Assembly (NCBI GenBank): GCA_017411805.1
Contig: JAFQPI010000063.1
Span: 1-42,116, forward strand
DNA length: 42,116 nt
Direction: 5' to 3'
Origin: Clostridia bacterium
GTDB taxonomy: Bacteria > Bacillota > Clostridia > Oscillospirales > CAG-272
The number at the start of each line of letters is the position of its first letter. Within the stretch, counting starts at the first letter, position 1. Shown here piece by piece: positions 22,161 to 30,382 of the stretch. Made by a program: the position numbers and the translations under genes. The notes under the pieces were generated by a model. The model saw only the letters and a program-made list of their open reading frames with translations. It made no database searches and was not told the DNA's origin.

Positions 22161-24448
22161 AAAAGGACACAGCTTTTGAGGACAAGAGGCTTCTTGAAGC
22201 CATAAACCATATAGACTCCCGCTATATTTCCGAGGCGATGGAGTATTACGGTGACCTGCCCCCCGTCGGCGGCTTGCCCGAGAGGGACAAAAGGGTCACG
22301 CGCAAGTCGATAAGATACGCTCTCGCTATCGCGGCGTGCTTTTTGCTTATCGGCGCGGTGATACCGGTGGTGACGAATATTATTCAGAAGTTTTCCGGCA
22401 GCGCGGGGGGAAATCCCGAGGAAACCATTCTATCGCTTGAAGATTTCGTTTATGATACCGAGATCGACACCGATCACGTTATCACCGAGGCAGAGCTTGG
22501 AGCGATAAACAAACTCTGGCTCTATGAATTCGGTAAAAAGTTCGCTGAAACTCCCGAAGAGGCGATGAGGCGCGAGACGAAAGGAGACTTTTACTTCGGC
22601 AGATACGGCAGAACCTTCGTCTTTTACATAAAACAATTTAATATGGATATGGAATTCCGTTGGGGAAAGCACAACTTCGTTATGCCGTGGGGATTATTTT
22701 TCTTTATAAACGGAGATAAGGTATATACTCGCCAGGAGTTCATGGTGACAGATTTATTCACCCAAGAGCATATCGATACTCTGTATGACAGCTGTATGAA
22801 TTTTTATCCCACCTACGTACCCGTAATTACTCTTCCCGAGGGCGATCACGTGCTGAGCTCGGAGGAGCTTGCCGCAATGCAGGAGGCTTTCGACGGCTCG
22901 GTCAAATACAGTATTTTCGCATCTCTCGAAAGCACGATGGGAAGAAAACAGAACAGCTCATATTATTTCGGCAAATTCGGAGACACCGTCATAGTCTGGG
23001 TCAACGAGGTTGACGAGCTGAGACACGGCTTCGAGTGGAGCGGATATAATTTTGATTTTAATTTCGGAAGGCTGTATTTCTACGAAAACGGAAAGTTTTA
23101 TGACCATATCACCGCGGCGGAAAATAATATTATGACCGCGGAGGAGATCAAAGCCTTTTACGATCATTATTCCGAGCGTTTCGTGCCCTTCAACGCTATT
23201 CCCTACACCTGCCTTGAATTTACGGATGGCGTTGAGAAGCTTACCGATGCCGAGATGCGAAGCATAGACGAAGCTTACGCCGCTTGGAAATACGAACAGG
23301 AATACAAATACTATTATGAAATATATATCGAATCCAAGTACACCGAGCAGGAAGCGCACGAAAGCGCGGACAGAGCCGCATACAGACAATTAAGCAGAGA
23401 TAACCGCCACTTCTTCAAAGAGGAGAACTATCAGACCTTCCGTTATTACGGAAAGAAGGGGAATAAGGTGTTCCTTGTTGAAAAGGACCGCTATGCTGAC
23501 TGGAACGTTTTCGACCTCGCGGGATATAAATTCGTCATTGACGGCGGAGCGGGAGATGTTCTCGTCTACAGCGGCGGCGAGTTCACAGATCTGAGTGAGG
23601 CTTATGAAAAAGGAATGATCTCGAAAGAGGACGTCAAGTTCGTATATGAAAGACATCTGGCATATACGGAGTATTTCCGCGACGGAATGGAGGAGATCGC
23701 TCCGCCCGCAAGATTGAAGATCGGCGTGCCTTACAATGAATCACCCATCAAGCTCTCCGAAGAGCTTCAGCGCGAGATCGTATGGGAATATATTGCTGAT
23801 TCGACAAGGCTCGAGGAGGATCTGATGTCTTCCTATGCCGTACGCTGCTACGGCAGATCCGGCGACACCTACGCGGTTATGATCGACGGTCCTTGGTTAT
23901 ACACACAGGCTATGCGTTCTGAAATAGTTGCGGGATATACCTTCAGCTTCAGCGATGGACAGCAGATGTATATATATAAGCAAGGCGAATTCTACAGCCT
24001 CCGCAAGGCGTATGAGCTTGGAATCGTGACCGAGGAGGATATTGTTGCGATCAAGTGGGCGAAGACCGCGCCGTATACCTATGAAACCGCCACCGCGCCG
24101 ATCAAGATCGACGAGAAAGAAGTTGCTCTTTATATCAGCACCTATGCCGTATCAAAAGGCGGACATAAAAAGGGAGCGGTATATTCTATGAGGTGTTACG
24201 GAAAAGCCGAGCGAGGGTATGCGGTTTTCATCGATTGCACCGACAAGGTATACGCGGAAACAAGGACGGTTGAAACAGTCTGCGGATATGAGTTCATCTA
24301 TCCAACCGAGCAGACAATGCTCTTCTGTTATAATTGGAGCGATACTTCAAGTCTTGCAGAAGCCCTTGAAAACGATTATCTTGAGGAATCCGAGCTGAAG
24401 GAAATATATGAAACCTATCGGGCGGAGCATCCGGAGCTATATAAATAG
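22157..24448 (+). CDS. Membrane partner of sigma B with five copies of a surface module
   Basis: A 763-residue protein. Residues 1-30 carry the partner motif (EDKRLLEAINHIDSRYISEA); one transmembrane helix lies at about 53-76 (LAIAACFLLIGAVIPVV). The outer part consists of five degenerate copies of a module of about 105-140 residues, roughly at 108-215, 232-340, 361-503, 531-637 and 650-756. Each copy has an acidic start (LTDAEMRSIDEAY), a beta strand pair with RYYGKKGNKVFLV, an AGYxFxF strand, a YKQGEFYSL-type turn, then EAYELGIVTEEDI. The partner of sigma A has one copy of the same module. I do not know a named domain for it. It probably sits outside the membrane and binds a ligand or peptidoglycan; this is inference. 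Translation is coupled to sigma B (ATGA). Confidence 0.8.
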   Translation: MKKDTAFEDKRLLEAINHIDSRYISEAMEYYGDLPPVGGLPERDKRVTRKSIRYALAIAACFLLIGAVIPVVTNIIQKFSGSAGGNPEETILSLEDFVYDTEIDTDHVITEAELGAINKLWLYEFGKKFAETPEEAMRRETKGDFYFGRYGRTFVFYIKQFNMDMEFRWGKHNFVMPWGLFFFINGDKVYTRQEFMVTDLFTQEHIDTLYDSCMNFYPTYVPVITLPEGDHVLSSEELAAMQEAFDGSVKYSIFASLESTMGRKQNSSYYFGKFGDTVIVWVNEVDELRHGFEWSGYNFDFNFGRLYFYENGKFYDHITAAENNIMTAEEIKAFYDHYSERFVPFNAIPYTCLEFTDGVEKLTDAEMRSIDEAYAAWKYEQEYKYYYEIYIESKYTEQEAHESADRAAYRQLSRDNRHFFKEENYQTFRYYGKKGNKVFLVEKDRYADWNVFDLAGYKFVIDGGAGDVLVYSGGEFTDLSEAYEKGMISKEDVKFVYERHLAYTEYFRDGMEEIAPPARLKIGVPYNESPIKLSEELQREIVWEYIADSTRLEEDLMSSYAVRCYGRSGDTYAVMIDGPWLYTQAMRSEIVAGYTFSFSDGQQMYIYKQGEFYSLRKAYELGIVTEEDIVAIKWAKTAPYTYETATAPIKIDEKEVALYISTYAVSKGGHKKGAVYSMRCYGKAERGYAVFIDCTDKVYAETRTVETVCGYEFIYPTEQTMLFCYNWSDTSSLAEALENDYLEESELKEIYETYRAEHPELYK

Positions 24449-24457
24449 AATGAATTT

Positions 24458-24491
24458 GGGACCGAGTCATTAATTCCGACTCGGTCCCTTT
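24458..24491 (+). terminator. Terminator of locus B
   Basis: GGGACCGAGTC (24458-24468) pairs with GACTCGGTCCC (24478-24488), followed by TTT. It separates locus B from the locus C promoter, which begins only a few bases later. Confidence 0.85.
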
Positions 24492-24497
24492 AGCTTA

Positions 24498-24526
24498 TTG
24501 ACAAACCCACGATTTCGTGTTATTAT
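24498..24526 (+). promoter_or_regulatory. Vegetative promoter of sigma C
   Basis: TTGACA (24498-24503) and TATTAT (24521-24526), spacer 17. Nearly identical to the sigma B promoter region. Confidence 0.75.
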
Positions 24527-24554
24527 TATAATGAAGAAAAGTTTCAATGTCATC

Positions 24555-24586
24555 TTGCACAAAATCAAGCCTTCCTTTTTGTGCAA
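24555..24586 (+). promoter_or_regulatory. TTGCACAAAA dyad in the leader of sigma C
   Basis: TTGCACAAAA (24555-24564) and TTTTGTGCAA (24577-24586), loop of 12 bases, located about 30 bases downstream of the -10 element. Confidence 0.8.
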
Positions 24587-24609
24587 CAGGACGAAATTTA
24601 AAAATCGGC

Positions 24610-24649
24610 GCGACGGCAGGGGTATTTTTTGCGACATATAGGATGAGAG
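24610..24649 (+). promoter_or_regulatory. Candidate ECF promoter motif of locus C
   Basis: GCGACG (24610-24615), 26 bases, then GATGAGAG (24642-24649). It is the weakest match to GTKACC-N26-RGTGAAGG, but the spacing and the ATATAG segment before the second box are kept. Confidence 0.4.
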
Positions 24650-24672
24650 GACATCTGAAAGGAGGAAAGTCT

Positions 24673-25230
24673 ATGAAGGACGAGAAGATAATTGATCTGT
24701 TTTTCGCGCGGGACGAAGAAGCGCTGCGGCAGGTTGAGGAGAAGTACGGAGATCTCTGCAATTACGTTGCCTCGAATTTTCTTTGCATGCGTGAGGACAG
24801 GGAAGAGTGCGTAAACGACGCGCTTCTTGCCCTCTGGAATTCGATCCCGCCCGAGAAGCCCGAAAGTCTTTCGGCTTATATATCGTCGCTTGCGAGGAAT
24901 CTGGCGATAAGCCGCTCGCGCGCGAACAACGCTTGGAAGCGGGGCGGCAACGTGCAGGTGGTGAACGACGAGGTACTTGCCTTGATCCCGGATGATCGCA
25001 GCCTTGCCGATGAGTACGAATCGCGCCTTGCGGGCAGGGTCATCAATGATTTTATCGGAGAATTGAGCAAGAGCGAGCGCAAGGTCTTCGTTTTGCGTTA
25101 TTGGTTTGACGCGAGCGACCGTCAGATCGCGGATCAGACGGGATTCTCGCATTCGAAGATCAGATCCATGCTTGCGAGGTTGCGCAAGAGACTTGCCGAA
25201 AGGCTCGGAAAGGAGGGCATTATAGTATGA
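24673..25230 (+). CDS. ECF-type sigma factor C
   Basis: A 185-residue ECF sigma factor. Region 2 holds KDEKIIDLFFARDEEALRQV and EDREECVNDALLALWNSIPP; the linker has SRSRANNAWKRGGNVQVV; region 4 holds ERKVFVLRYWFDASDRQIAD and HSKIRSMLARLRKRL. The ATG at 24673 follows GGAGGAAAGTCT; in-frame sequence upstream runs through the leader hairpin and gives no sigma-like protein. It is coupled by four overlapping bases to a very large LRR partner. Confidence 0.93.
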   Translation: MKDEKIIDLFFARDEEALRQVEEKYGDLCNYVASNFLCMREDREECVNDALLALWNSIPPEKPESLSAYISSLARNLAISRSRANNAWKRGGNVQVVNDEVLALIPDDRSLADEYESRLAGRVINDFIGELSKSERKVFVLRYWFDASDRQIADQTGFSHSKIRSMLARLRKRLAERLGKEGIIV

Positions 25231-28200
25231 AACAGAAGGACTTCAAGGATTCAAGACTTATTGAGGCATTTGACTATATAGATCCGAAATATATCGCCGA
25301 GGTCGCGGACAGCCTGAAGCTGGCTCCCGCAGGCGGCGCACACGTTCATAGCGGAAGATTCAACAGACGCACCTGGCGGCATATCGTTGCGCTTGCGGCG
25401 TGTCTGCTCCTACTCGGCACGGTCATACCGGTGGTATCGCATCTGATAAGGTATCTTTCGAATGCGGGAACTACCTCGTCCGAGATCACCACGGAGCTTA
25501 CCGAGCCCGAGACCCCTCCCGAGGAAACGACAACTCCTCACCCCGAGAGCACAGAGGAAGAAACGACCACTCCGCCTACCGAGATCACGGAGGAAGAAAC
25601 GACGTCCGAGGAAACCACAGCCGAGGAAACGACTGCAGAAGAAACCACAGCCGAGGAAACGACTGCGGAAGAAACCACAGCCGAGGAAACGACTGCGGAA
25701 GAAACCACAGCCGAGGAAACAACTGCGGAAGAAACCACTTCCCCACACGAGCCCGAATACGACGGCACGCGCGGGCTTGAATACAAGATCAGCGACGACG
25801 GTACGTACGCTATTCTCGTAGGCATCGGCACTTGTACCGATAAGGACATCGTCGTTGCCACGTATTACAACGGCGTGCCCGTAAAGGTCATCGGAGAAAG
25901 TGCCCTGTTTGATGAAAAAGCCGACAGCATAAGAGTTTCCGATATGGTCGAGATCATCGAGGAAGAAGCTCTCGGCGCGGGGAAATATACCTCTTTGTAT
26001 ATTTCGGCGAGCGTTCGTCAACTCGAGGGCGCGTTTTCGAGTTGCGACAGTCTCGAGAAGATCGAGGTCGACAAAAATAATCCGATATACCGAAGCGTAA
26101 ACAACTGTCTGATCAATACTCAAACCAAAGCCCTGGTCCTTGGATGCATTAACAGCGTAATTCCCGCCGACGGAAGCGTGACTAAAATAGGCACCAAGGC
26201 ATTTGAAACCGTAAGATTCACAAATATCACGATCCCCGAGGGCATCACCGAGATCGGCAAAGAAGCCTTTGCGTGGTGTATGATGCTTGAGAGCATCACC
26301 ATCCCCGACAGCGTCAAGATCATAGGCGACTTGGCATTTTCCGATTGCGAAAGAGCCAAAACGGTCAAGCTCGGAAAAGGTGTTGAAAGCATCGGAAACG
26401 GCGCGTTTTACTGTTGCTTCCTCATCACCGAGATCGAGCTGCCGCAGAGCCTCAAGTATCTCGGAGGCAGTGCTTTTGCAAATTCTCGTATCAAAAGCCT
26501 GGTTATACCCGACGGAGTCAAGTTACCCGAAGGTGCTCACAATATGTTCGCCTCGTACAATTACCTTGAGAGCATCGTTCTGCCGAGCGGGATCGAATCC
26601 TTCGGCTCGTGGTTTTTCGGCGGCTGTGAAAACCTCAAGAGCATAACCATACCGAGCAGCGTCAAGGTAATAGGCGATTATGCCTTTTACGGTTGCCGCT
26701 CGCTAAAGGAGATAATCATTCCCGAAGGAGTGACGGAGATCGGTGAGGGCGCATTCAAGCAATGCACGGGGATCACCTCCATTGTCGTTCCCGAGAGCGT
26801 CAAGTCGATCGGGAATAAGGCTTTTGCGGGTTGCACCGAGCTTGTAAGCATCACTCTGCCATCCTCGATCACAGAGATCTCCGCTTCAAGCTTTTCCGAG
26901 TGCGCAAAGCTACAAAGTATCAATATTCCGAACGGTGTCACATCGATAGGAAGTTATGCATTCAGAAGCTGCACGTCACTTGAATCGTTGACCCTTCCCG
27001 ACAGCGTCAAAAGGATCGGCGAATATGCCTTCAACGGATGCTCCGCGCTCAAGGATATCGACCTCGGAGAAGGACTTGAGTCGATCGAAACGTGGGCGTT
27101 TGAAAACTGCACCTCGCTCAAGCAGATCGAATTTCCGGAGAGTATGAAGGAAATAGTGAAATACGCCTTCGTTCGCTCAGGACTCGAGTCGATCAGAATC
27201 CCGAACGGCATCAAGAGGATCAATGACGGCGTATTCGGTGCCTGCGCTTCGCTAAAGGACGTCTCCCTCCCCGAGGGCTTGACCGAGATCGGCTACAACG
27301 CATTTTCATATTGCACCTCTCTCGAAACTCTCGTTATACCGAATACGGTCACTATGATCGGCGGAGGAGTATTCGGGAATTGCACCGCTCTGAAATCGCT
27401 GACCATTCCCTCGAGCGTAAAAGTATTGCAAGGCTCAGAGCACTTTATGAATTGCACTTCTCTTGTCAGCATGACGATCCCCGAGGGGATAACGATGCAA
27501 TTCGAGTATTACAATATGTTTGACGGCTGTACAAGTCTCACCTCTGTCACCCTTCCCCGCGATCTGCCTCGCGTGTCGCGCGAAATATTCAAGAATTGTT
27601 CCGCTCTCACCGAGATCAATTACGGTGGAACCGTTGCCCAATGGAATAATTTGAAGAAGCAGGATAACTGGAACTCGGGCTGTGCGGCAACTGTCGTTCA
27701 TTGCACCGACGGCGACGTTGAAGTAAACGAATACGACGGCTCCCGCGGGCTTGAATATCGTATTGAAGGAGACCACGCCGTTCTTGTAGGCATCGGAACA
27801 TGTACCGATAAGGATATCGTTACGGCAACGACGTATAACGGTGTTCCCGTGACCGAGATCAATGCATTTGCTTTTGAAAACATAAGCAGCATTACTTCTG
27901 TCACGGTTTCGGAGGGAGTTACACATATCGGTCTCGATGCATTCGACAATCTCACCGACCTGCGCGCCGTATATTTGCCAAGCACACTTGAATCTATTTA
28001 CGGCGGCGAAGGAATTGCTTTCTATGAGTGTCACAATATTGAGATAATCTCGGTATCGCCTAACAATCCAAAATTCTATTCAATCGGCAACTGTATGATT
28101 GAAAAAGATTCAGGAACTCTTGTTTTCGGATGCAAGGCCAGCGTTATACCGACCGACGGTAGTATAAAAAGTATCGGAATTTTTGCATTCAGCGGACTGC

Positions 28201-28877
28201 AGTCAATCACAAGCATTGTAATTCCCGAAGGTGTTACCGTGATTGAAGGGTATGCTTTTTCAGGCTGCAAAAATCTCAAAAGCGTCAGTCTGCCAGGTAG
28301 CCTCACGGAAATCAAATGGAGTGCGTTCAGCAGTTGCGAAGCACTCGAAAGCATCCATCTCGGCGACAATGTGATCCACATCGGTAGTGGAGCATTCGGC
28401 GGATGCACATCTCTGCGCGAAGTTAGGCTTCCCTCAAAGGTTGAATCTTTTGGCGAAGAAATATTCGCGGGATGCGCCATAGAAAGCGTCATCATACCCG
28501 ATGGAGTTACCCATCTGCACGGCGGGATGTTTATAAATTGCAAGGATCTCAAAAGAGTAACGCTTCCCGAAGGCATTGAGAATATAGGATTGTATGCATT
28601 TACCCGTTGTACCGCTTTGACCGATATTGATGTGCCTGTAAGCGTCAGAGAGATCGGGCAATATGCTTTTTCCGAATGCACGGCACTTGAGCGGATAACT
28701 ATACCTCGCAATACCGAAAAGATCGATAAGTATGTTTTTTACGGCTGCACTTCTCTCGATAAGTTTTATTTCTTGGGTACGAAGGCTGAATGGGAAACAG
28801 TAAATAAGGGCGAAGGCTGGAACGAAGGCTGCCCATTTACCGTAATTCATTGCTCAGACGGCGACGTTGAAGCATAA
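25227..28877 (+). CDS. Giant membrane LRR partner of sigma C, putative surface sensor/anti-sigma
   Basis: A 1216-residue protein. Residues 1-27 carry the partner motif (KDSRLIEAFDYIDPKYIAEV), followed by one transmembrane helix at about 51-77 (IVALAACLLLLGTVIPVV). Residues about 82-173 are a Glu/Thr linker with ETTAE repeats. Two BspA-type LRR blocks follow, at about 178-830 and 834-1216. Each block starts with a cap GLEY...LVGIGTCTDKDIV...NGVPV, continues with LRR_5 units (IPDSVKxIGxxAFxxC), and ends with GTVAQWN...VVHCTDGD. BspA-like LRRs bind host or matrix proteins in other bacteria. Direct coupling to a sigma factor and the short inner domain suggest that ligand binding outside is passed to the sigma factor inside; this is inferred. 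Block 2 looks AT-richer than block 1. Confidence 0.85.
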   Translation: MKQKDFKDSRLIEAFDYIDPKYIAEVADSLKLAPAGGAHVHSGRFNRRTWRHIVALAACLLLLGTVIPVVSHLIRYLSNAGTTSSEITTELTEPETPPEETTTPHPESTEEETTTPPTEITEEETTSEETTAEETTAEETTAEETTAEETTAEETTAEETTAEETTAEETTSPHEPEYDGTRGLEYKISDDGTYAILVGIGTCTDKDIVVATYYNGVPVKVIGESALFDEKADSIRVSDMVEIIEEEALGAGKYTSLYISASVRQLEGAFSSCDSLEKIEVDKNNPIYRSVNNCLINTQTKALVLGCINSVIPADGSVTKIGTKAFETVRFTNITIPEGITEIGKEAFAWCMMLESITIPDSVKIIGDLAFSDCERAKTVKLGKGVESIGNGAFYCCFLITEIELPQSLKYLGGSAFANSRIKSLVIPDGVKLPEGAHNMFASYNYLESIVLPSGIESFGSWFFGGCENLKSITIPSSVKVIGDYAFYGCRSLKEIIIPEGVTEIGEGAFKQCTGITSIVVPESVKSIGNKAFAGCTELVSITLPSSITEISASSFSECAKLQSINIPNGVTSIGSYAFRSCTSLESLTLPDSVKRIGEYAFNGCSALKDIDLGEGLESIETWAFENCTSLKQIEFPESMKEIVKYAFVRSGLESIRIPNGIKRINDGVFGACASLKDVSLPEGLTEIGYNAFSYCTSLETLVIPNTVTMIGGGVFGNCTALKSLTIPSSVKVLQGSEHFMNCTSLVSMTIPEGITMQFEYYNMFDGCTSLTSVTLPRDLPRVSREIFKNCSALTEINYGGTVAQWNNLKKQDNWNSGCAATVVHCTDGDVEVNEYDGSRGLEYRIEGDHAVLVGIGTCTDKDIVTATTYNGVPVTEINAFAFENISSITSVTVSEGVTHIGLDAFDNLTDLRAVYLPSTLESIYGGEGIAFYECHNIEIISVSPNNPKFYSIGNCMIEKDSGTLVFGCKASVIPTDGSIKSIGIFAFSGLQSITSIVIPEGVTVIEGYAFSGCKNLKSVSLPGSLTEIKWSAFSSCEALESIHLGDNVIHIGSGAFGGCTSLREVRLPSKVESFGEEIFAGCAIESVIIPDGVTHLHGGMFINCKDLKRVTLPEGIENIGLYAFTRCTALTDIDVPVSVREIGQYAFSECTALERITIPRNTEKIDKYVFYGCTSLDKFYFLGTKAEWETVNKGEGWNEGCPFTVIHCSDGDVEA
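25611..25730 (+). repeat. Four 30-bp tandem repeats in the linker
   Basis: Four nearly perfect 30-bp units beginning GAAACCACAGCCGAGGAAAC, plus a partial fifth, encode ETTAEETTAE. Unit number could change by slippage without breaking the frame, which would alter the reach of the LRR blocks from the membrane. Confidence 0.92.
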
Positions 28878-28885
28878 AAGCAGAA

Positions 28886-28938
28886 ATTAATAAACTGATG
28901 CTGACTGCGCAAAGCGCAGTCAGCATCAGTTTATTAAT
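28886..28938. terminator. Perfect 25-bp stem hairpin, bidirectional terminator
   Basis: Positions 28886-28910 pair without mismatch with 28914-28938 around an AAA loop (core GATGCTGACTGCGC). It lies between the convergent LRR partner gene and the dehydrogenase gene. Confidence 0.85.
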
Positions 28939-28950
28939 ATACATTTATTA

Positions 28951-30273
28951 TCAACCGAATACCTTTTCGCAGACGTTATCAAGCTCGCCGATATCCCAGA
29001 GAAGTCTGGGGAGGACGTACTTGTCTCTGATATCCTTGGTGGATTTGAGGGTCATTGCGAGTGTGGAGGAATCGAGTCCGATCGCCTCGAGGGTCTTCGG
29101 CGCTTCGATCGAATCGAGGATAGCCTCGAATTGATCAACGGAGGGAAGCTCCTCGTCGATGATGCGGAGAACGTCGTCCCACTTCTCGAGGATGACCTCG
29201 AGTCTTGCCGCGTGCTTGTCAAGGTCGTATTTCTTTTCCTTGGATTCAAGCGCGATCATGGCCTCTGCGCCCTTGCCGACAAAAGTACGAAGCTGTTCGC
29301 TCCAATCGGCAAAGTCGAAATTCTTCGCGTAAGCGAGAGCCTTTTCGCGGTCGGGAGTAATATTCTTGAGCTCTTGATAGCACTTGATGGTGTTGAGAGT
29401 GCCGAGAGCGACCTGCATACCGTGCGAGGATGTGGGAGTGCCGAAATCGAGACCTCTCATATCCCAGATATGCGAGAAATAGTGCTCAACACCGCCGCCG
29501 GGACGCGAGCAGCCCGCGTAATCCATAGCCTTGCCGCAGTTGATGAGTCCCTCAAAGAGCATTTTCATGCTCTCGTCATTGTGCTCAAGGAGTCCTTTTG
29601 CGCCGTTTACGCAAGCGCGGAGCGACTGACGGGTGAACTCGGCGACCTCTTCGCAGTAATATTCGCCGTTGATAAGGTTCGAGAGTCTCCATTCGCAGAT
29701 GCTGACGTATTTTGCGAGCATATCGCCGAGACCCGCCTTAGCCATATGGATCGGTGCGCCGTTGAGAATATTGATATCGCCGATGATGACGTCGGGAGAC
29801 TTTGCGGGAACGGTGACCTTAACGCCCTCGATAGCCATGGAGGAGCTGCCTGCGGCATAACCGTCCATAAATGCTGCGGATGCTACGATAACGTAGGGAG
29901 TGTTCGTCTGATAAGCAAGGATCTTGCTGATATCGTTGATAACGCCCGAGCCGATCGCGATGATGATGTCGCTCTTGGCATCATAATGCAGAACGAGTGA
30001 GCCGACAGCCTTTTCGTCGGGCTCGAGGCGTCTTTCCTTGAAGACGTACTTGGAGCAGGAAATGCCCTCTGCCTCAAGCATAGCGGTGATCTTGTCGCCT
30101 GCGAGGGGATAGGTGTTGACGTCACCGATGAGAAATGCTTTTTTTGCGCCGTATGCCTTGGCGTATGCGGGGATGGCGTTGATCGCGCCCGCCTCGATGG
30201 TTACGTGCTCGACGGCTGTGGTGTGTTTCTTTCCGCAGGAGCAAACAACTGCGGGATCAAAATTGAAGCTCAT
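28951..30273 (-). CDS. sn-glycerol-1-phosphate dehydrogenase-like enzyme (AraM/EgsA type)
   Basis: A 440-residue member of the iron-containing alcohol dehydrogenase superfamily, closest in pattern to AraM/EgsA glycerol-1-phosphate dehydrogenases. The NAD-binding region is IIIAIGSGVINDISK, followed by IVASAAFMDGYAAGSSSM. Metal ligands are probably the Asp in KAGLGDMLAKY and the His residues in GGGVEHYFSH and TSSHGMQVALG. In Bacillus the enzyme makes glycerol 1-phosphate for heptaprenylglyceryl phosphate. The Cys-rich start (VCSCGKKH) is usual for this subgroup. The ATG at 30273 follows AGGAGG. It is a single gene between convergent and codirectional neighbours. Confidence 0.87.
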   Translation of the reverse strand: MSFNFDPAVVCSCGKKHTTAVEHVTIEAGAINAIPAYAKAYGAKKAFLIGDVNTYPLAGDKITAMLEAEGISCSKYVFKERRLEPDEKAVGSLVLHYDAKSDIIIAIGSGVINDISKILAYQTNTPYVIVASAAFMDGYAAGSSSMAIEGVKVTVPAKSPDVIIGDINILNGAPIHMAKAGLGDMLAKYVSICEWRLSNLINGEYYCEEVAEFTRQSLRACVNGAKGLLEHNDESMKMLFEGLINCGKAMDYAGCSRPGGGVEHYFSHIWDMRGLDFGTPTSSHGMQVALGTLNTIKCYQELKNITPDREKALAYAKNFDFADWSEQLRTFVGKGAEAMIALESKEKKYDLDKHAARLEVILEKWDDVLRIIDEELPSVDQFEAILDSIEAPKTLEAIGLDSSTLAMTLKSTKDIRDKYVLPRLLWDIGELDNVCEKVFG

Positions 30274-30361
30274 AAAAATATTTCCTCCTGATCGATATGA
30301 TCATATAATTTCTTATGTTCCGGCCGGGATCGTAAGATCTCGGCGATTTCGTAAACGCCTG

Positions 30362-30382
30362 AAAACGGATTATTTCCGTTTT
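30362..30382 (-). terminator. Compact terminator overlapping the TIR-TPR stop codon
   Basis: AAAACGGA (30362-30369) pairs with TCCGTTTT (30375-30382); the loop contains the stop codon. On the minus strand the stem ends in TTTT. Rather short, so only a candidate. Confidence 0.45.

Noticed and set aside
22157-24448. SigI/RsgI-type pair
   Set aside because: The sigma factors are ECF type and the partner N-terminus lacks the RsgI inner domain; only the general layout is similar.
24555-24586. Loop of the dyad pairing with the ribosome binding site as a riboswitch-like lock
   Set aside because: The loops of D and E are pyrimidine-rich and could pair with GGAGG, but the loops of A and B cannot, so it is not a shared mechanism.
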